The notes beneath the pieces are model-generated. The model made no database searches, had not been told where the DNA came from, and saw nothing but the letters and a program-made list of their open reading frames with translations. The position numbers and the translations under genes were made by a program. A stretch of DNA of 64,000 nt from Niebla homalea (lineage: Eukaryota; Ascomycota; Lecanoromycetes; Lecanorales; Ramalinaceae). The stretch spans positions 372,001 to 436,000 of the forward strand of contig JAHGAU010000025.1 of assembly GCA_019925105.1 (NCBI GenBank), in the 5' to 3' direction. Numbering within the stretch: position 1 is the stretch's first letter; each line of letters starts with the position of its first letter. This document shows positions 49,120-60,054 of this stretch, one piece after another.

Positions 49120-49205
49120 TAAAGCACCTAGGCCGTCGTTATAAGAGCTATACGCGTACGTATCGTTTTGGACCTTTAGGGTCCCGTTGTTCATCGCTAT
49201 TCTTA
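49120..49205 (-). mobile_element. LINE L5, 5' end upstream of the hAT insertion
   Basis: The minus-strand ATG at 49194 starts an ORF1 reading MNNGTLKVQNDTYAYSS, parallel to the L1 ORF1 start (GTP-x-IQNDTYIHS). The reading is cut at 49120 by the hAT and resumes at 39976 after one copy of the 8-bp duplication. This part shows little RIP. Confidence 0.75.
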
Positions 49206-51480
49206 TACGGTTAATTAAATAAAATAGTAATTAACGTTATTTACTCAAAAACGATATTATTTATATAATAAAACGTATATATTTTATTTAAAAGAAAAAT
49301 TAAAATAAATACAATAACAAAACTACTCAATAAGCGGAAGGTTATTTATTTATTGGCCGATTTTATTAATACTATATTAGGTATACCGGCTTTAAAGGCG
49401 ATAAAATTATTCGTCCCTATAATTATATATTAGGAGGGTAAATACGTTTCGGATTATATCGAAAATATTAACGGCGGCGGGTTTTAAATAATTTACGAAT
49501 AATTAAATAAACTAAATATCGAAATTTTAAATAATAAAAAAAAGGATTTTCTTATAAATTTCGAATTCCCCGCAATTTCTGATAAAGTTTTCAATTAAAT
49601 AAAATAAAATATAAAAAGTTCCTTATTAAAATCGATTTACTTTTTTTAAAAAACGTCTTTTTAAAAAGAGAATTTAGGAAAGTAAATAAGAAATACCCTA
49701 AAAGAAATCGAAAATATCGAAAACCGCGAATTATTTAGTATTTATAAATCTATATGTTTATTTTTAGAGGGAATATACGTTTTTGATAATTTATTTAATA
49801 TTATTAATAATTAGTATTAAATATCGAACATTTATTAATTTTAAACGCCGTCGGAAACGTTATTATGGAAAATATTAACGATTTTAATAAAAATAATAAT
49901 AAAAGTAAACTTAATACTAGTCCTTTATTTCGATTATATTAATACCGTAATTTATATAAATTTAATATTGAATTCGGCGGTATTTTATCGTTATTGTGAA
50001 TACGCATCCTTTTACTTATTAATAAGCGATATAATTTATAGATTTTTTCCGGTAAATTAAGGCTATACGGATTTAAAGCCATCATATTTTAAATTATTAT
50101 TTTCGTTAATAACGATATTAATAAATTCGTCCGAATTTTTAGCTATTTTAGTTATAGTTTTTCTTTCTTATTTTAAAGCCTTTTTTACTAGTATTTTTTT
50201 ATTACGTTTTATTAGCTTAAGTTTCTTTTTATTAAAGTCGTAAGTATTTTTATTATTTATTTTATTATTATTCTTTTCAATCATTTATTTTGTACTTTTG
50301 CTTCTAATAATTAGAATATATTATTTAGCGTCGGGGTTTAATAAGTTCTTTTATTTTTTTTAACGTTTGAAATAATCGTTTTTTAATTAAGTTTTCTTTA
50401 ATCGTTTTTAACCGTTAAATAATTCTTTTGAATAAAAATGTTTTTTTTTTATTTTAAGTTTATTTATAGTTAGATTATATTTGGGTATATCTTTAAAAAT
50501 ATCTATAATAATTAATCCGAAATATGTATCGTTTAGTTTTACTTTATTGTTATTAAGATATATTTGCTTATTGATTTTTTCAATAGATCATATAATTTTA
50601 TTAATATTATTATTTTTAATAATTTTTATAAAAAATATTTTAATTAATAATAATATTATAAATTTTTTACTTTATAAAAAATATATTTTATTCTGAATAT
50701 TAAAAAATTTTTAAAAATAACGTTTTCAACAAACGTAATATACGACTTTTACGTTATCGTTACGTTATTAACAAATATACTAATAATATAATTTATATAT
50801 ATTATTTCAATCTCGATTTATATAAAGTTTCTTAAGTATAATATATTTTTATTTATTATATCTTGAAACTTCCGTTTTCGTAAAAAACGTTTTATAATTT
50901 AACTTTATTTATAAAAATTATTATTATCGAACCGGGGAAATTTATATAACGCCGGTTTAATTAAATTCTCGTTAAAAAAAAAATCTTAAAATATTTACAA
51001 TAAACGTTATCGTTATTAGTAAAAAACAGGCTTAAATTTTATTCGTATCGGAAATATACGGATAAAAATACTTATAATTTTTGTTCGGTAAATAAGTATT
51101 ACCGTAATATTATTATCGTTCTTTATTTCTATTAGGTTGTTTATAAAACATTTAATTAATAATATTATTCGATCTTTAGCCGTTATCGTCTTATGCGAAA
51201 AACGAAATATCTTTTATTATATAGTACGAAAAAGAAACTATTTTATTAAATCTTATTTAAGTTAATATAACTTTATCGGGTTTACAAATTTTTATAACGT
51301 TTTTGGTACGCGATTTCTAAAACGGAAATAAATATTAATTAAAATATTTATATTAAATGCTCGTATATTTAATTATTATAATTACGTTATATAAGTTAAT
51401 ATTTATATCTATTTCGTATACGTATTTAGTTATATCCCAATTACTAACTACCTATTATTATATTACTAAAACCGGTTAAA
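49206..51480. other. RIPped AT-rich stretch with a possible coding relic
   Basis: Between about 49330 and 50110 a plus frame stays open for unusually long runs between RIP-type stops and contains GKYVSDYIENINGGGF and DFLINFEFPAIS. This looks like a decayed gene or an unknown transposon ORF; I do not recognise it. The 71-codon frame at 50481-50696 is hydrophobic and compositionally driven and is not called. Confidence 0.35.
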
Positions 51481-51960
51481 AAAGATTACCGAAAACGCCC
51501 TCTCCTTTGTTGTTTTGGTGTTTTTCCTAAAACTGGATATTTTCCCAAAAGGGCAGGTTAACCGAGGCCTTGTCAGGAGTGATACAGGTGTATTACCAGG
51601 TAAACGTTGTATTGACTAAGGACTAGCTATAAGACGAAGTACGAAGGACGAAGGAAGAGAGCGGAGAAGGAAAAGCTTTATATACCCGGCCTTTATTACT
51701 TATCACGATACTCGAGGGTGTTAAATTCGAGGTATTCTTACCGTTATTGTTATAGCCCGTATTCTCACCGTTATTATTATAGCCCGTGTTCTCACCTTTG
51801 TTGTTATAACCGGTGTTGCCAGGCTGAGTGATGTCATGAGTGTTGACCCAGGTCTCTGACAGGCCTGCAGAATCCGCATCTGCAACAGTACCCGCTTTCT
51901 CGGCGGCCGGCGTTCCGATGTCCGTTCGGCTATTTCGCAATAAAGCGGATTCTTCTCATT
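51481..51960 (-). repeat. LTR-like / promoter-like segment with 27-bp coding-phase repeat
   Basis: At the transition from RIPped to normal DNA. On the minus strand it shows a TATATAAAG box at about 51683, a pyrimidine-rich tract with CCTTCGT repeats, and then ACCTGGTAATACACC at about 51590. This resembles the R-U5-primer site order of a retroelement LTR. Upstream on the same strand three 27-bp units (GAGAACACGGGCTATAATAA type, 51728-51815) encode a NTGYNNNGE repeat within an open frame of 105 codons (51940-51623). I cannot decide between an LTR and a small gene end; no partner LTR is in the window. Confidence 0.35.
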
Positions 51961-52129
51961 ATCACCCACTACCGCCCTGTTTGTTCCACCCAGCAATCAG
52001 CATACCATCGTAGCAGCATCTTGTACAGACAAAAAGTCCCGACAAGCACCCAATTATACGGAAAGCAAGTCTATTGATTGTCCGCAAGAGCATCCATACG
52101 GAAACCGCGCATAGCCGAATATGATATCC

Positions 52130-53422
52130 ATGACACGATTCGCATCCCCACAATCTCCAGACCGGAATATGAAGACGAGAAAGCCAGGTCGGCGGCCGGA
52201 GAAGGACGTCATGAAGGTACGCGACGCTACGTATCGCACACCTATGCTTCCCGAATAATGCTAATATACTCGTGTTAGGACTTTTGGACATATGCCAACA
52301 AAATCAACGCAGGGACTTGGCAATGGGGGGAGCGCGATACCTCCATATCGAACATAACAAAACGGGAGACTTATAAGTCGGAGACTGGTAAGTCGGAGAC
52401 TGGTAAGTCGGAGACCTCAAGCACACCACAACCAGTCGACGATACGACCTTAGATCTGGGAAGCGGGCAAGGTCAAATCCCTCTCAGCGAGACCATCCGG
52501 AGATGGAGAGAGGGACAACGCCGGCAGGAGGATCGGGGTCGGGGTCGGGTCGAAGCGAGGAGTCCGATACCGTCAGGTGCGTTTAGCTGCGCCTTGTACG
52601 GAGCGAGAAACATTGACTTTGGCTATAGTCTCTACATGTCCTGTTCGTATTCCTCCATCATACTCCGACACAAGGATCGAAGAAATCCAAGACCAGGCCC
52701 GAGAGAGGCAGGAAGAAACCCCACAAAGAATGGGCATTTCGTTCAAATCGGTCGCATTTATTATCTTCATCCTTACCAGTATTATCCTCGGAATCCTCGT
52801 ATCAAAAACCAATCTCCCGAATTTTATTGGTAAAGAAAGGTTTTGTTTTCGAAACTGCGCCTCTCAAAAAGCAGAGATAAGGCAACGGGAGATTCTGTCA
52901 CTGGCAAACAAAATAGTCGAGGCCAGTCCTATTGCTGAGACATGGGTCTATGAGGCCACCATTGAACATATCACAGATGTCACGCACCTCTCCCGCGCCC
53001 GCAAGCTCCGCGCACAGCTCAATCAGAGCAGCAACGAAATGTTAAACCTGCTACGATCGCAATCTATTCTCCGCCCATTCAACCAAAGCGCTCTGAATCA
53101 GGGTGAAGAAACCCTTCTCAACTGGACCATCCAATCCACGCTCCAACAGATCCACCATCTCAATATGACGCTTGCGCAAATCCAACACCAGTCCTCAGCC
53201 TGTTTGGCTGAAGTGGCGCAGAACCTGAAGAAGACAGACACCTTAAAGCGGATGTCCTATGTGGACAGGTATGTTTACGGTGATATACGGGACAAGAAGA
53301 CCAAGATCCAGCGCCGTGGGTCGGCGTGCCAGGCAGCGTTGCGGCTTTCTGAGGATGATAGCCGGAGATTGGGGCAGTGTCAAAGCTATCTGGTCAAAAT
53401 CCAAGACACGATCTATAGTTAG
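52130..53422 (+). CDS. gene b: 392-aa type II-like membrane protein, unknown
   Basis: Three exons: 52130-52216, 52279-52576 and 52629-53422. Intron 1 (62 nt) has donor GTACGC, branch GCTAAT and acceptor GTTAG. Intron 2 (52 nt) has donor GTGCGT, branch TTGAC and acceptor TATAG. The exon sum is 1179 nt, exactly 393 codons. Residues 1-167 are polar and basic, with a KSETG repeat near 62-75. Residues 168-188 (SVAFIIFILTSIILGILVSK) form one membrane helix. The C-terminal about 205 residues hold four Asn-X-Ser/Thr sites (two NQS, NWT, NMT) and five Cys, as expected for a lumenal or extracellular domain, and are helical. The stop is 77 bp from that of gene c (convergent). No family recognised. Confidence 0.72.
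52374..52417 (+). repeat. 15-bp tandem repeat in gene b
   Basis: TAAGTCGGAGACTGG occurs about three times and encodes the KSETG repeat (period five residues). Two copies create GTAAGT, a perfect donor sequence inside an exon, so alternative splicing is possible here. Confidence 0.8.
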
Positions 53423-53499
53423 GGGCAACTTCGCGACGGCGTGGCAGAAGGAGGAGAATTTTGAGATTTCACGATGCTAGACCGCTGAAACATCTACCT

Positions 53500-55772
53500 T
53501 CATCTCCGCATGACCAAATCGACAGTATCCAAACTCGCATCCGACATAAACCGTCCCTCCTGATCCCCCGTCTCCCTAAACCGTCGTCCGTCCGCCTGCG
53601 CTTGCCCCACCCCCACCTCAGCCTTCGCTCCCGCTTGAATAACCGTGTATCCCGGCGGAAACCGCCTCAAGAATTGCTGCATGTGCATTCCACTCGCTAA
53701 CCATAGCAATAACTTATCATACTCCCAATACTCGCTCGACGTATATAACTTGAGCTTTGCCGTCCCCGAGCTGGGGCGAGCCGTCTTGACGCTTTCTTGG
53801 AGGTTCAGGATACGCTGGTGCCAGCGCGCTTTTTTCCCGGGCTCGGGTGCGGGGAGCCAGGTGGAGTCATGGATCAAGCGGCTGATCAGTTGCTGATGGG
53901 AGAGGGAGTGGGACCAGGATTGGGCTTCGCGCTCGAGGGAGATGATGAGGTTTAGAGTTGCGGTGTTGTTGGTGTCGGAGGCGAGGCTGGTGGCGGGGGA
54001 GGCGCAGGGTGATGGGGTTGAGGGTTCACTGTGTATTTGAGGCCGAGGCCGAGGGGTGTTTAGGGCTGCTGGAGTCTTGTTACCGGTGAGCGGTGGGAGG
54101 GGTGGTGGTGTGTGTGGCTTCAGTGAAGGACTCTTACCTTGGTCTTTGCATGGACTCACATCCTCTTCGTCTTCCCCCTTGGACTCCTCTTCTACCGCAA
54201 TCGTCGTGTCGGCGTCTATCCCAGTAGGATCTTCGACTTGGTCGCCGCCTTCGGGGCCGTCATAAACGCTGGCTGAATAACTCTCAGTCTTGCTATCGTT
54301 CGGCGCCATCACTAGCGTGTGAGCTGAATCGTCATGGCTTCGATCGATGGTATCGCCATCTCCTTCCTCATGTGATACCGAAGCTTGCAGTTGGTCGAGT
54401 GATTCAGAGCAACTCTGCTCGACACCCTCATCCCGCGGCGTGCGCTTGCCCCGCGAAGCTGAGATTAGGCGCTCGACAGGATTTGGACTGAAATCCGAGT
54501 ACGGCGGGGAGGGTTTCACCGCTGCCTGCTTCTCGTCCGATGATCCGGAGACGAGAGCATTCGACGGCCGCTTGTCCCTTGGGGCAGAGACCATGGGCTC
54601 CTCATGATGCTTTAGCGTGCGCCTCCCCTTTGATATAGAGAGCCCGCCCTCCTCAGGATGCGGACTAGTGATGGACGAATCCGGCAACGGCTTCTCCGAC
54701 GCCTGCTTAACATCCGCCGACCTATCGGCCAAGGAGTTTCTCGGCGGCGATACCTGGAAATCGGGCTTAAACGGCGTAACTTGCTCTATCTCCAGCAGAG
54801 AATGAAGTCCATAAGGCCTTTGGATAGGTGTATCAGGGAGGGACGGGATGTCGTTGCTGCATGCTGGTGGGGGACTTGGACTCAGTAATAAGGTAATCGG
54901 GGTGCTTCTGCATTGGGATTGGTCGCGGGTCGTGTCTGGGATGCTTGGCGACCTCGAAGAGGATCTGGTCTCTAATGCCGGCGGTGCGGCGAAACCAACT
55001 ATTCTTGGCGCAAGATTGGGGGTTGCGGAGTCGGTCATGTGCCGCGTGGATTTTGGTCGTAACTGGATAGTATCGGGTTTGCGGAGATGGCCGTCACTCT
55101 TTTCGGGGGCCTTAGTGCCAGTATCATGCTTGAATGTCTTCTGTCGTTTCCAACTTTTGGACGTCGTTGGTAGTGCTTCTATCACGGTCGGAGGCGTTAT
55201 CTTAATGCGTTCGTGTGCCTTAGTGCCAGATCTTGGGGTAGGTTTATGGCATTGTTTTAGCGCAGATGGTAATGCTGCCCGCTTCAATGATGTCGGGTTG
55301 AGTTTCGTATGGGCCTCGAAGGATACATCGCTCCCAATCATGGAGCTTTGGGGTCCTGGGCCCTTTCTTCTCTCTGATATTTTTCTCTCCTTGCTCTCGA
55401 CGACTCCAGTCTTCTGTCAGTCTCCAGTAGGCGATCCTTCTGGATGTCCGACATTTCACTCGCATCCGCATCGGTGATGGACAAGCGACAGACTTTCTGA
55501 TCCAAGCGCAACCTGGTCACCACCGCAGCACTGCCATAACCCGTTTGATGATACACCATCGCATCAAGAGCCACAATCCAGACATCCATCATGGTGAGGT
55601 ACGGGTCCATAGCCTCCTGATACTTCTCCCGCAGAGTCTCCCGAAGACCGGACTCCAGAGCGTTGGTCAGGGATCCCAGCATATAGTCCAGTATGCTGAA
55701 AAGGACCACGAGGCGGATGGAGTGTAGAATAAGCCAGAGCTTGCTCAAGTTAAATTTGAGCGGTTGAGTCAT
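53500..55772 (-). CDS. gene c: 728-aa protein, N-terminal hydrophobic anchor, disordered middle
   Basis: Two exons, 55772-55460 and 55373-53500. The 86-nt intron has donor GTGAAA, branch ACTGAC and acceptor ATCAG, and the joined length is 2187 nt, exactly 729 codons. Residues about 12-33 (LWLILHSIRLVVLFSILDYM) form a hydrophobic helix. Residues 34-104 are helical. The following about 450 residues are Ser/Pro/Glu-rich with Lys/Arg clusters and an acidic stretch, so they are disordered. The last about 150 residues are again ordered (Trp-rich, with YTSSEYWEYDKLLLWLASGM). It could be an organelle- or nuclear-envelope-anchored scaffold. No known domain seen. It converges on gene b. Confidence 0.72.
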
Positions 55773-55980
55773 GGAGATGGCCAGACTACTGTTTTGGGGG
55801 AGCGTTTATACAACGAGCGTGAAATTCGACATCCGACAGCGAGGTTGCACCAGTTGAAGAAACGAATGATTTTGGGATGTCACCTGGGAGCGAAGGATGA
55901 GTGTGGGTGGGTGGGGGAAAAATATACCCCCCCCCTACACTTGAGTTACACCAAGGATTCTTTGATGCAGACTCAAGTGT

Positions 55981-56283
55981 GATCCTCTGTAATGGTCACT
56001 GATTCTGATGGTCACTGTTATCCTCTGATAGTTACTAATTCTGACGATCCGCCTGTCATCCTCTGCTCTGCGATGGATTCTGGCGATACAGTCTCATCTG
56101 CTCTGATGTTCACGGCCTGTCATCCTCTATGATGGTCACTGTCATCCTCTGTGATGGTCACTGTTATCCTCTGATGGTCACTGATTCTGGCGATGCAGAC
56201 TCAAGTGTCATCCGTCTTGTCTGTGCTCGATGGTGATAGTCATTGGTGCTAGTGATGCACTGTCATCCTCTGTGATGGTTACT
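55981..56283 (+). repeat. imperfect 20-22-bp repeats upstream of gene c
   Basis: About ten degenerate units around TGTCATCCTCTGTGATGGTCA and CACTGATTCTGATGGTCACT. They lie 0.2-0.5 kb upstream of gene c in the intergenic region and contain no gene. Confidence 0.8.
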
Positions 56284-56420
56284 TGAAGTTGGAGTCGTAA
56301 TGCCAAGGAAACGACATCGATTATGAACACGCTAAAAAGTGGGCTAAACCGTTCTATACCGAATTCAGCTATAGCTCCCGCTTAGCCACAGAGTCCGAGG
56401 CTCCGAGGCCCGAGGGTCCT

Positions 56421-56961
56421 CTGTCACACCGGATTTGTAAAGACGGCTCATTTGCAAATCGCCAACGCGTGATTTGCGAATCGTTAATTGCGATTTATGA
56501 ATAAGCTCTTAGTTATAAATAAGACGTCTTTCTTATGAAGCTATATATGATTCGTAAATATTACGCCGCTACTTTAAGGAGCTATATATTTTTGCAGCAC
56601 CCCGCTATTACAGGCTCCAATTACGGTCTACGCACTCACTATCTGCGTACTCACTGTCGCACTTACTATCTGCGTACTTTAGTAATTAACTAAACTATTA
56701 CTCCCCCTTAGAGCGAGGTTGTTAATGAGGTAGTATAAAGACAGTGAGTGCGTAGACAGCGAGTGCGACAGTGAGTACGATAGTGATACGACAGTAAGTG
56801 CGACAGTGGGCTCCAGGGGGGCCTTCTTTGTTATACTAAGGCGGCGATGAACTAGGCGTATCCAGGGTATATTATATAGCTTATATAGGGATAGCGTGGT
56901 GATTTGCAAAGGACGAAGGCTCATTCATGAAGGAGCCGTCTTTACAAATCCGGTGTGACAG
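56421..56961. mobile_element. 541-bp MITE with 29-bp perfect TIRs
   Basis: Ends CTGTCACACCGGATTTGTAA at 56421 and its exact inverse ending at 56961; identity runs for 29 bp (through GACGGCTC). Imperfect inversion continues with TTTGCAAATCGCCAACGCG and CTTTGCAAATCACCACGC. Further inside, GCACTCACTATCTGCGTACT (about 56630-56680) faces AGTGAGTGCGTAGACAGCG (about 56740-56800), so the single strand would fold into a long hairpin. Flanks show no exact duplication (GTCCT left, TCTCT right). A part around 56500-56600 is AT-rich and RIP-like. No transposase frame is present. Confidence 0.85.
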
Positions 56962-57153
56962 TCTCTGCCGACCTTTACATTCTGGCATCTCTGAGCGTGT
57001 ATGATACTCTCGAAGCAAGGTCCTGACATTCAATTCAATTCAGTACTCGTTTATATGCGCTATGGACATGTAATCCGACCCTGCGGTCCCACATCATGAA
57101 CAAGCCATCTGCCATCAGGTGTTGATTGGAAAATCGAGTTCGATCAGATGGCG

Positions 57154-57861
57154 TTAGGTGACAGACCTGCAAGCCTCCGGAAGAATGAAAAGATTGTTGA
57201 TGAAGATATTGTGGTTTCCGCCATGATTCAGCATCCTCGGGTTGTTGAAGCGCCGAATATCTGGCTCGTGCTTTCCTTCTTTAACGTTGCGACGCCGAAC
57301 CAAAGTTCTCCGCAGCCAGATGGTTCCAGCCAGGATGACGAAGACGGCAACGACCACCTTCGTCCTCAGACCTGGTTTCGGACTCAGGGTGAGCAGTAGA
57401 GGAAGAAGAATTCTCCACACAACACGGACCCAGCCGCCATTCGCTTGGTCCCGCCAGTCAGCAAGATACTGTTGCCATAAGGCAGCCGGTTGCGCGCCCA
57501 TCAGGCCTCCCCCGGTTCCTTCCAGAGCAGCGACAAGGACATCTTTGGTGAATGAGAGCCACCCTTGTGGTTGATTGTCTTCAGCTCTTTGTACGGCATC
57601 TCCGTCACTCGTCAACCTCTCACGTTGCTTCCAGTTGTTGGTGAGAGATTCAAGGAGTGCGATTGCGTGCTTTGCATCCAGCTCGGTGTCTGGAGTGTCC
57701 TCGACTTCTTCAATGCAGTCATAGTAGAGCTGGTATGGGCTTTGGCAGTTGGTGACTGGGAAGGATTAGAAGCCGCGACGGAGGTGGTGGAGTGGAATTG
57801 TACCTTGAAGTATATTGGACAAGAGAAATGACAGGAAGAATATCAGGGTAATGAATTTCAT
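57154..57861 (-). CDS. gene d: 219-aa protein with signal peptide and two membrane segments
   Basis: Two exons, 57861-57804 and 57755-57154, over a 48-nt intron (donor GTACAA, branch TCTAAT, acceptor CCCAG). The sum is 660 nt, exactly 220 codons. Residues 1-19 (MKFITLIFFLSFLLSNILQ) are a typical signal peptide. Two Cys follow at residues 23 and 33. Residues 50-125 are amphipathic. Hydrophobic segments lie at about 132-144 and 153-167 (VVVAVFVILAGTIWL), and the tail after an RRT-x3-RRR cluster is polar and Asn/His-rich. The start is supported by the intron and signal peptide. Divergent from gene e. No family recognised. Confidence 0.72.
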
Positions 57862-58122
57862 TCTTGTTGGTCTTGGAAGAAGAGGCTATGAATGAACTTG
57901 TTTGGGTGGGAGGTCGATGTTTACGTCTACCGTGACGCGTGACGTGGATACGACACTGTGTTGTGGAGGGATCGAATGCCACCAATGCTCAGTGTTATGG
58001 CACACCACCTGGTTTTCTGGCAGATTGTTACCCCACTGGGGCCCCAACCACCATCCGTTCTGCCTTGCCGCAACACCTTTCTTCTCCTTCAAGATCACTG
58101 AGAAGCTGCATCGACAGCCACG
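57862..58122. promoter_or_regulatory. divergent promoter region of genes d and e
   Basis: 260 bp between the two start codons, so both genes share a control region. It has CT-rich stretches on the gene e side (about 58060-58095). No TATA box is clear. The overlapping 70-89-codon frames have no splice support and are not called. Confidence 0.5.
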
Positions 58123-59521
58123 ATGAGCTTTTCCTCCGAGTCAACTCCTTCAAGCAGGGCGGAGCTTGCGCATCGGGCCTTCCTGCAGATCTTCACCGAA
58201 CCAGCTAAGGATATCATGATGAGAATGGATCCCTCGAAATTCACCGAAGAGAACTGGAGGATCTTCAAGCTCTACCAGGAGCACTTCGAAGAGGCGCGTA
58301 GTAAGAAACAGCACGCGGTCTGACCCACCTCTCTCCCAAACCTTCATTTGACATCCTAACGTTAATGCACAGAATCAAGCCAAAGAAAAGAGCGACCGTT
58401 CCAACCCCTTCAACCCCTCATCCTCCAAGAAGAAAGCCAAAGACCCTGACGAAACCGAAAAGGCCGGCCCAGCTACCGGCAACTGGGCAAGGATGATCAA
58501 CGTGACCCAACTCACCCTGGATTCGGACCTCCAGCGCGCCATCGACGACAGGAAATTCTCCCTCGAGAAATCATTCCCCTCTTTCGCCGAAACCATCACC
58601 AAAGACGACTGCAAGATCCCGCCCGCCCACCGCCATGTGCTCGCAGTCTACAAAGCGTGGTATATCGCGCACACCGCCAGCACCAACGCGAAGAAAGATC
58701 CGCGGGCTCGGGTGAGGTACCTGATTGCATTGGTCCATCTGGATCGTGTGGTGGTTGGCGCGTTTAGTGATGACGCTGAAGCGCATTTCAAGAGTGATAC
58801 CCAGATCATCAAGGATTGCCGGTCGTTCTTGAAAAAACCCATCAAGCAGGCGCTGGATAGCTATGCTAGGAAGGATGGAGTGCTGACCCTGATCAAACGC
58901 GCGGCGAAGCTGGGGGGATGTGTGAGCTTTGGGGGCACGGGATGATCTTTTTGGTGTGTGATGTGCTGCGGAATAGTTTGTGAGTTCCTATCAAAACCCT
59001 TCCCCTGCTCTAGCACTCGGCAATGCTTTTCTCACTCCCAATGATCTCTTGCCCCGCCCCTCCTCTCCTTTGGGTTTTCCAAAGAACACAAACCATCGTT
59101 GCTGCAAACGAACAAGTACTTAAGCTAACACAACCTCAACCCCCCCAGTATCGACCACGAAACCACACACCGCGGCGTCGCCTACGAGCGCGTGCAAACG
59201 CACATGAAGACAGTCGGCCTAGCAGAAGAAGCTAAGAAACAAGGGTTTAACAAGATCGTGAACGACTTGCTCGATGCATTGGCTGAGAAGGGGGGTGAAT
59301 CGGGCGGCGGAACCCAAACTGGAGCGGAAGGGAGCGGGTTGAAGACGGGGGGTAAGATAAAGGGTAGGGAAGCTGCTACTTCTGAACCGAGTGCCGACCG
59401 GACTGTGAAGAGGAAACGAGTCTCGACGCGGACATGTCCGGACGAGGACGTGAAGATGACGGAGGGGGAGAAGGGGGAGAGTAGTTCCGAGTCGGAATGG
59501 TTGATCGAGATCTTGGAGTAG
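58123..59521 (+). CDS. gene e: 391-aa nuclear-like protein, one-base frameshift in a G run
   Basis: Exons 58123-58317, 58373-58979 and 59149-59521. Intron 1 (55 nt) has donor GTCTGA, branch CTAAC and acceptor CACAG. Intron 2 (169 nt) has donor GTGAGT, branch GCTAAC and acceptor CCCAG. Exon 2 reads well to KLGG at a run of six G (58912-58917), then hits TGA at 58943. One more G restores a frame reading CELWGHGMIFLVCDVLRNS, which leads in phase into exon 3 and makes a total of 392 codons. The protein is helical and charged, has a basic Ser/Lys segment after residue 65 and a KRKR cluster near the acidic C terminus (nuclear-type signal). It is either a recent pseudogene, a base-calling error, or a protein truncated at 58945. 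No family recognised. Confidence 0.6.
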
Positions 59522-59637
59522 GGAGATGAAAGAAAGGGGTCGATGCATACGCGGTGATGAAGTTGATATGGCTGTTAGGAATTAGCAGCCAGAGGGATAA
59601 GCATTGATATTCCTATACGATATTCGTTCGGAATTTC

Positions 59638-60030
59638 CTAACAGAGATACTGGAGGTCGCTGTGGTCTGAAGACGGATCTCCCAAGTACGGTAATCTCAC
59701 ACAGCCTTTACCGACCATAATATCTCGCACTCTCCTCGACAATGCGCCTTTCTCTCCTCCTCCTCCTGCTCCCCTTGCCCGCCCCCCTTCTTCAACTAAA
59801 ATCACATAACCCTCGACTTCACCCAAGCCAGGATCCCGTATCCCCAACATCCTCCCCAACCCGCCTTCCCATCCCTTTCCAGCACCCAAGCCCACTCACT
59901 TACGCACCCCCACCCTCAACCTCCAAAGTCCCCACGTCCAGGATGTCGCCGTGCGCGGGACTCGGCCAAAATCTGCTGGATGGATATTCTGATCTCATCT
60001 ATCTCGCGCGGCTGCCTGATACCAGGATGA
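59638..60030 (-). pseudogene. coding-like minus-strand sequence downstream of gene f, unresolved
   Basis: Three readable pieces lie on the minus strand. One starts at an ATG near 60039 and reads HPGIRQPREIDEIRIS, ending at a TGA near 59915. One reads WPSPAHGDILDVGTLEVEGG and ends at a GTAAGT donor near 59910. One is an 85-codon frame (59895-59638) ending RLPYLGDPSSDHSDLQYLC. They may be further exons of gene f or a separate small gene. I could not find a splice chain with a convincing branch site. The opposite-strand 144-codon frame (59742-60176) is Pro/Ser-rich and antisense to these. Confidence 0.35.
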
Positions 60031-60054
60031 TATGCGTCAGTCATCGGCGCCGTA

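Noticed and set aside
53645..55477. Plus-strand frames up to 209 codons opposite gene c
   Set aside because: Antisense to a spliced 729-codon frame whose exon sum and intron signals fit; composition is the mirror of its Ser/Pro-rich region.
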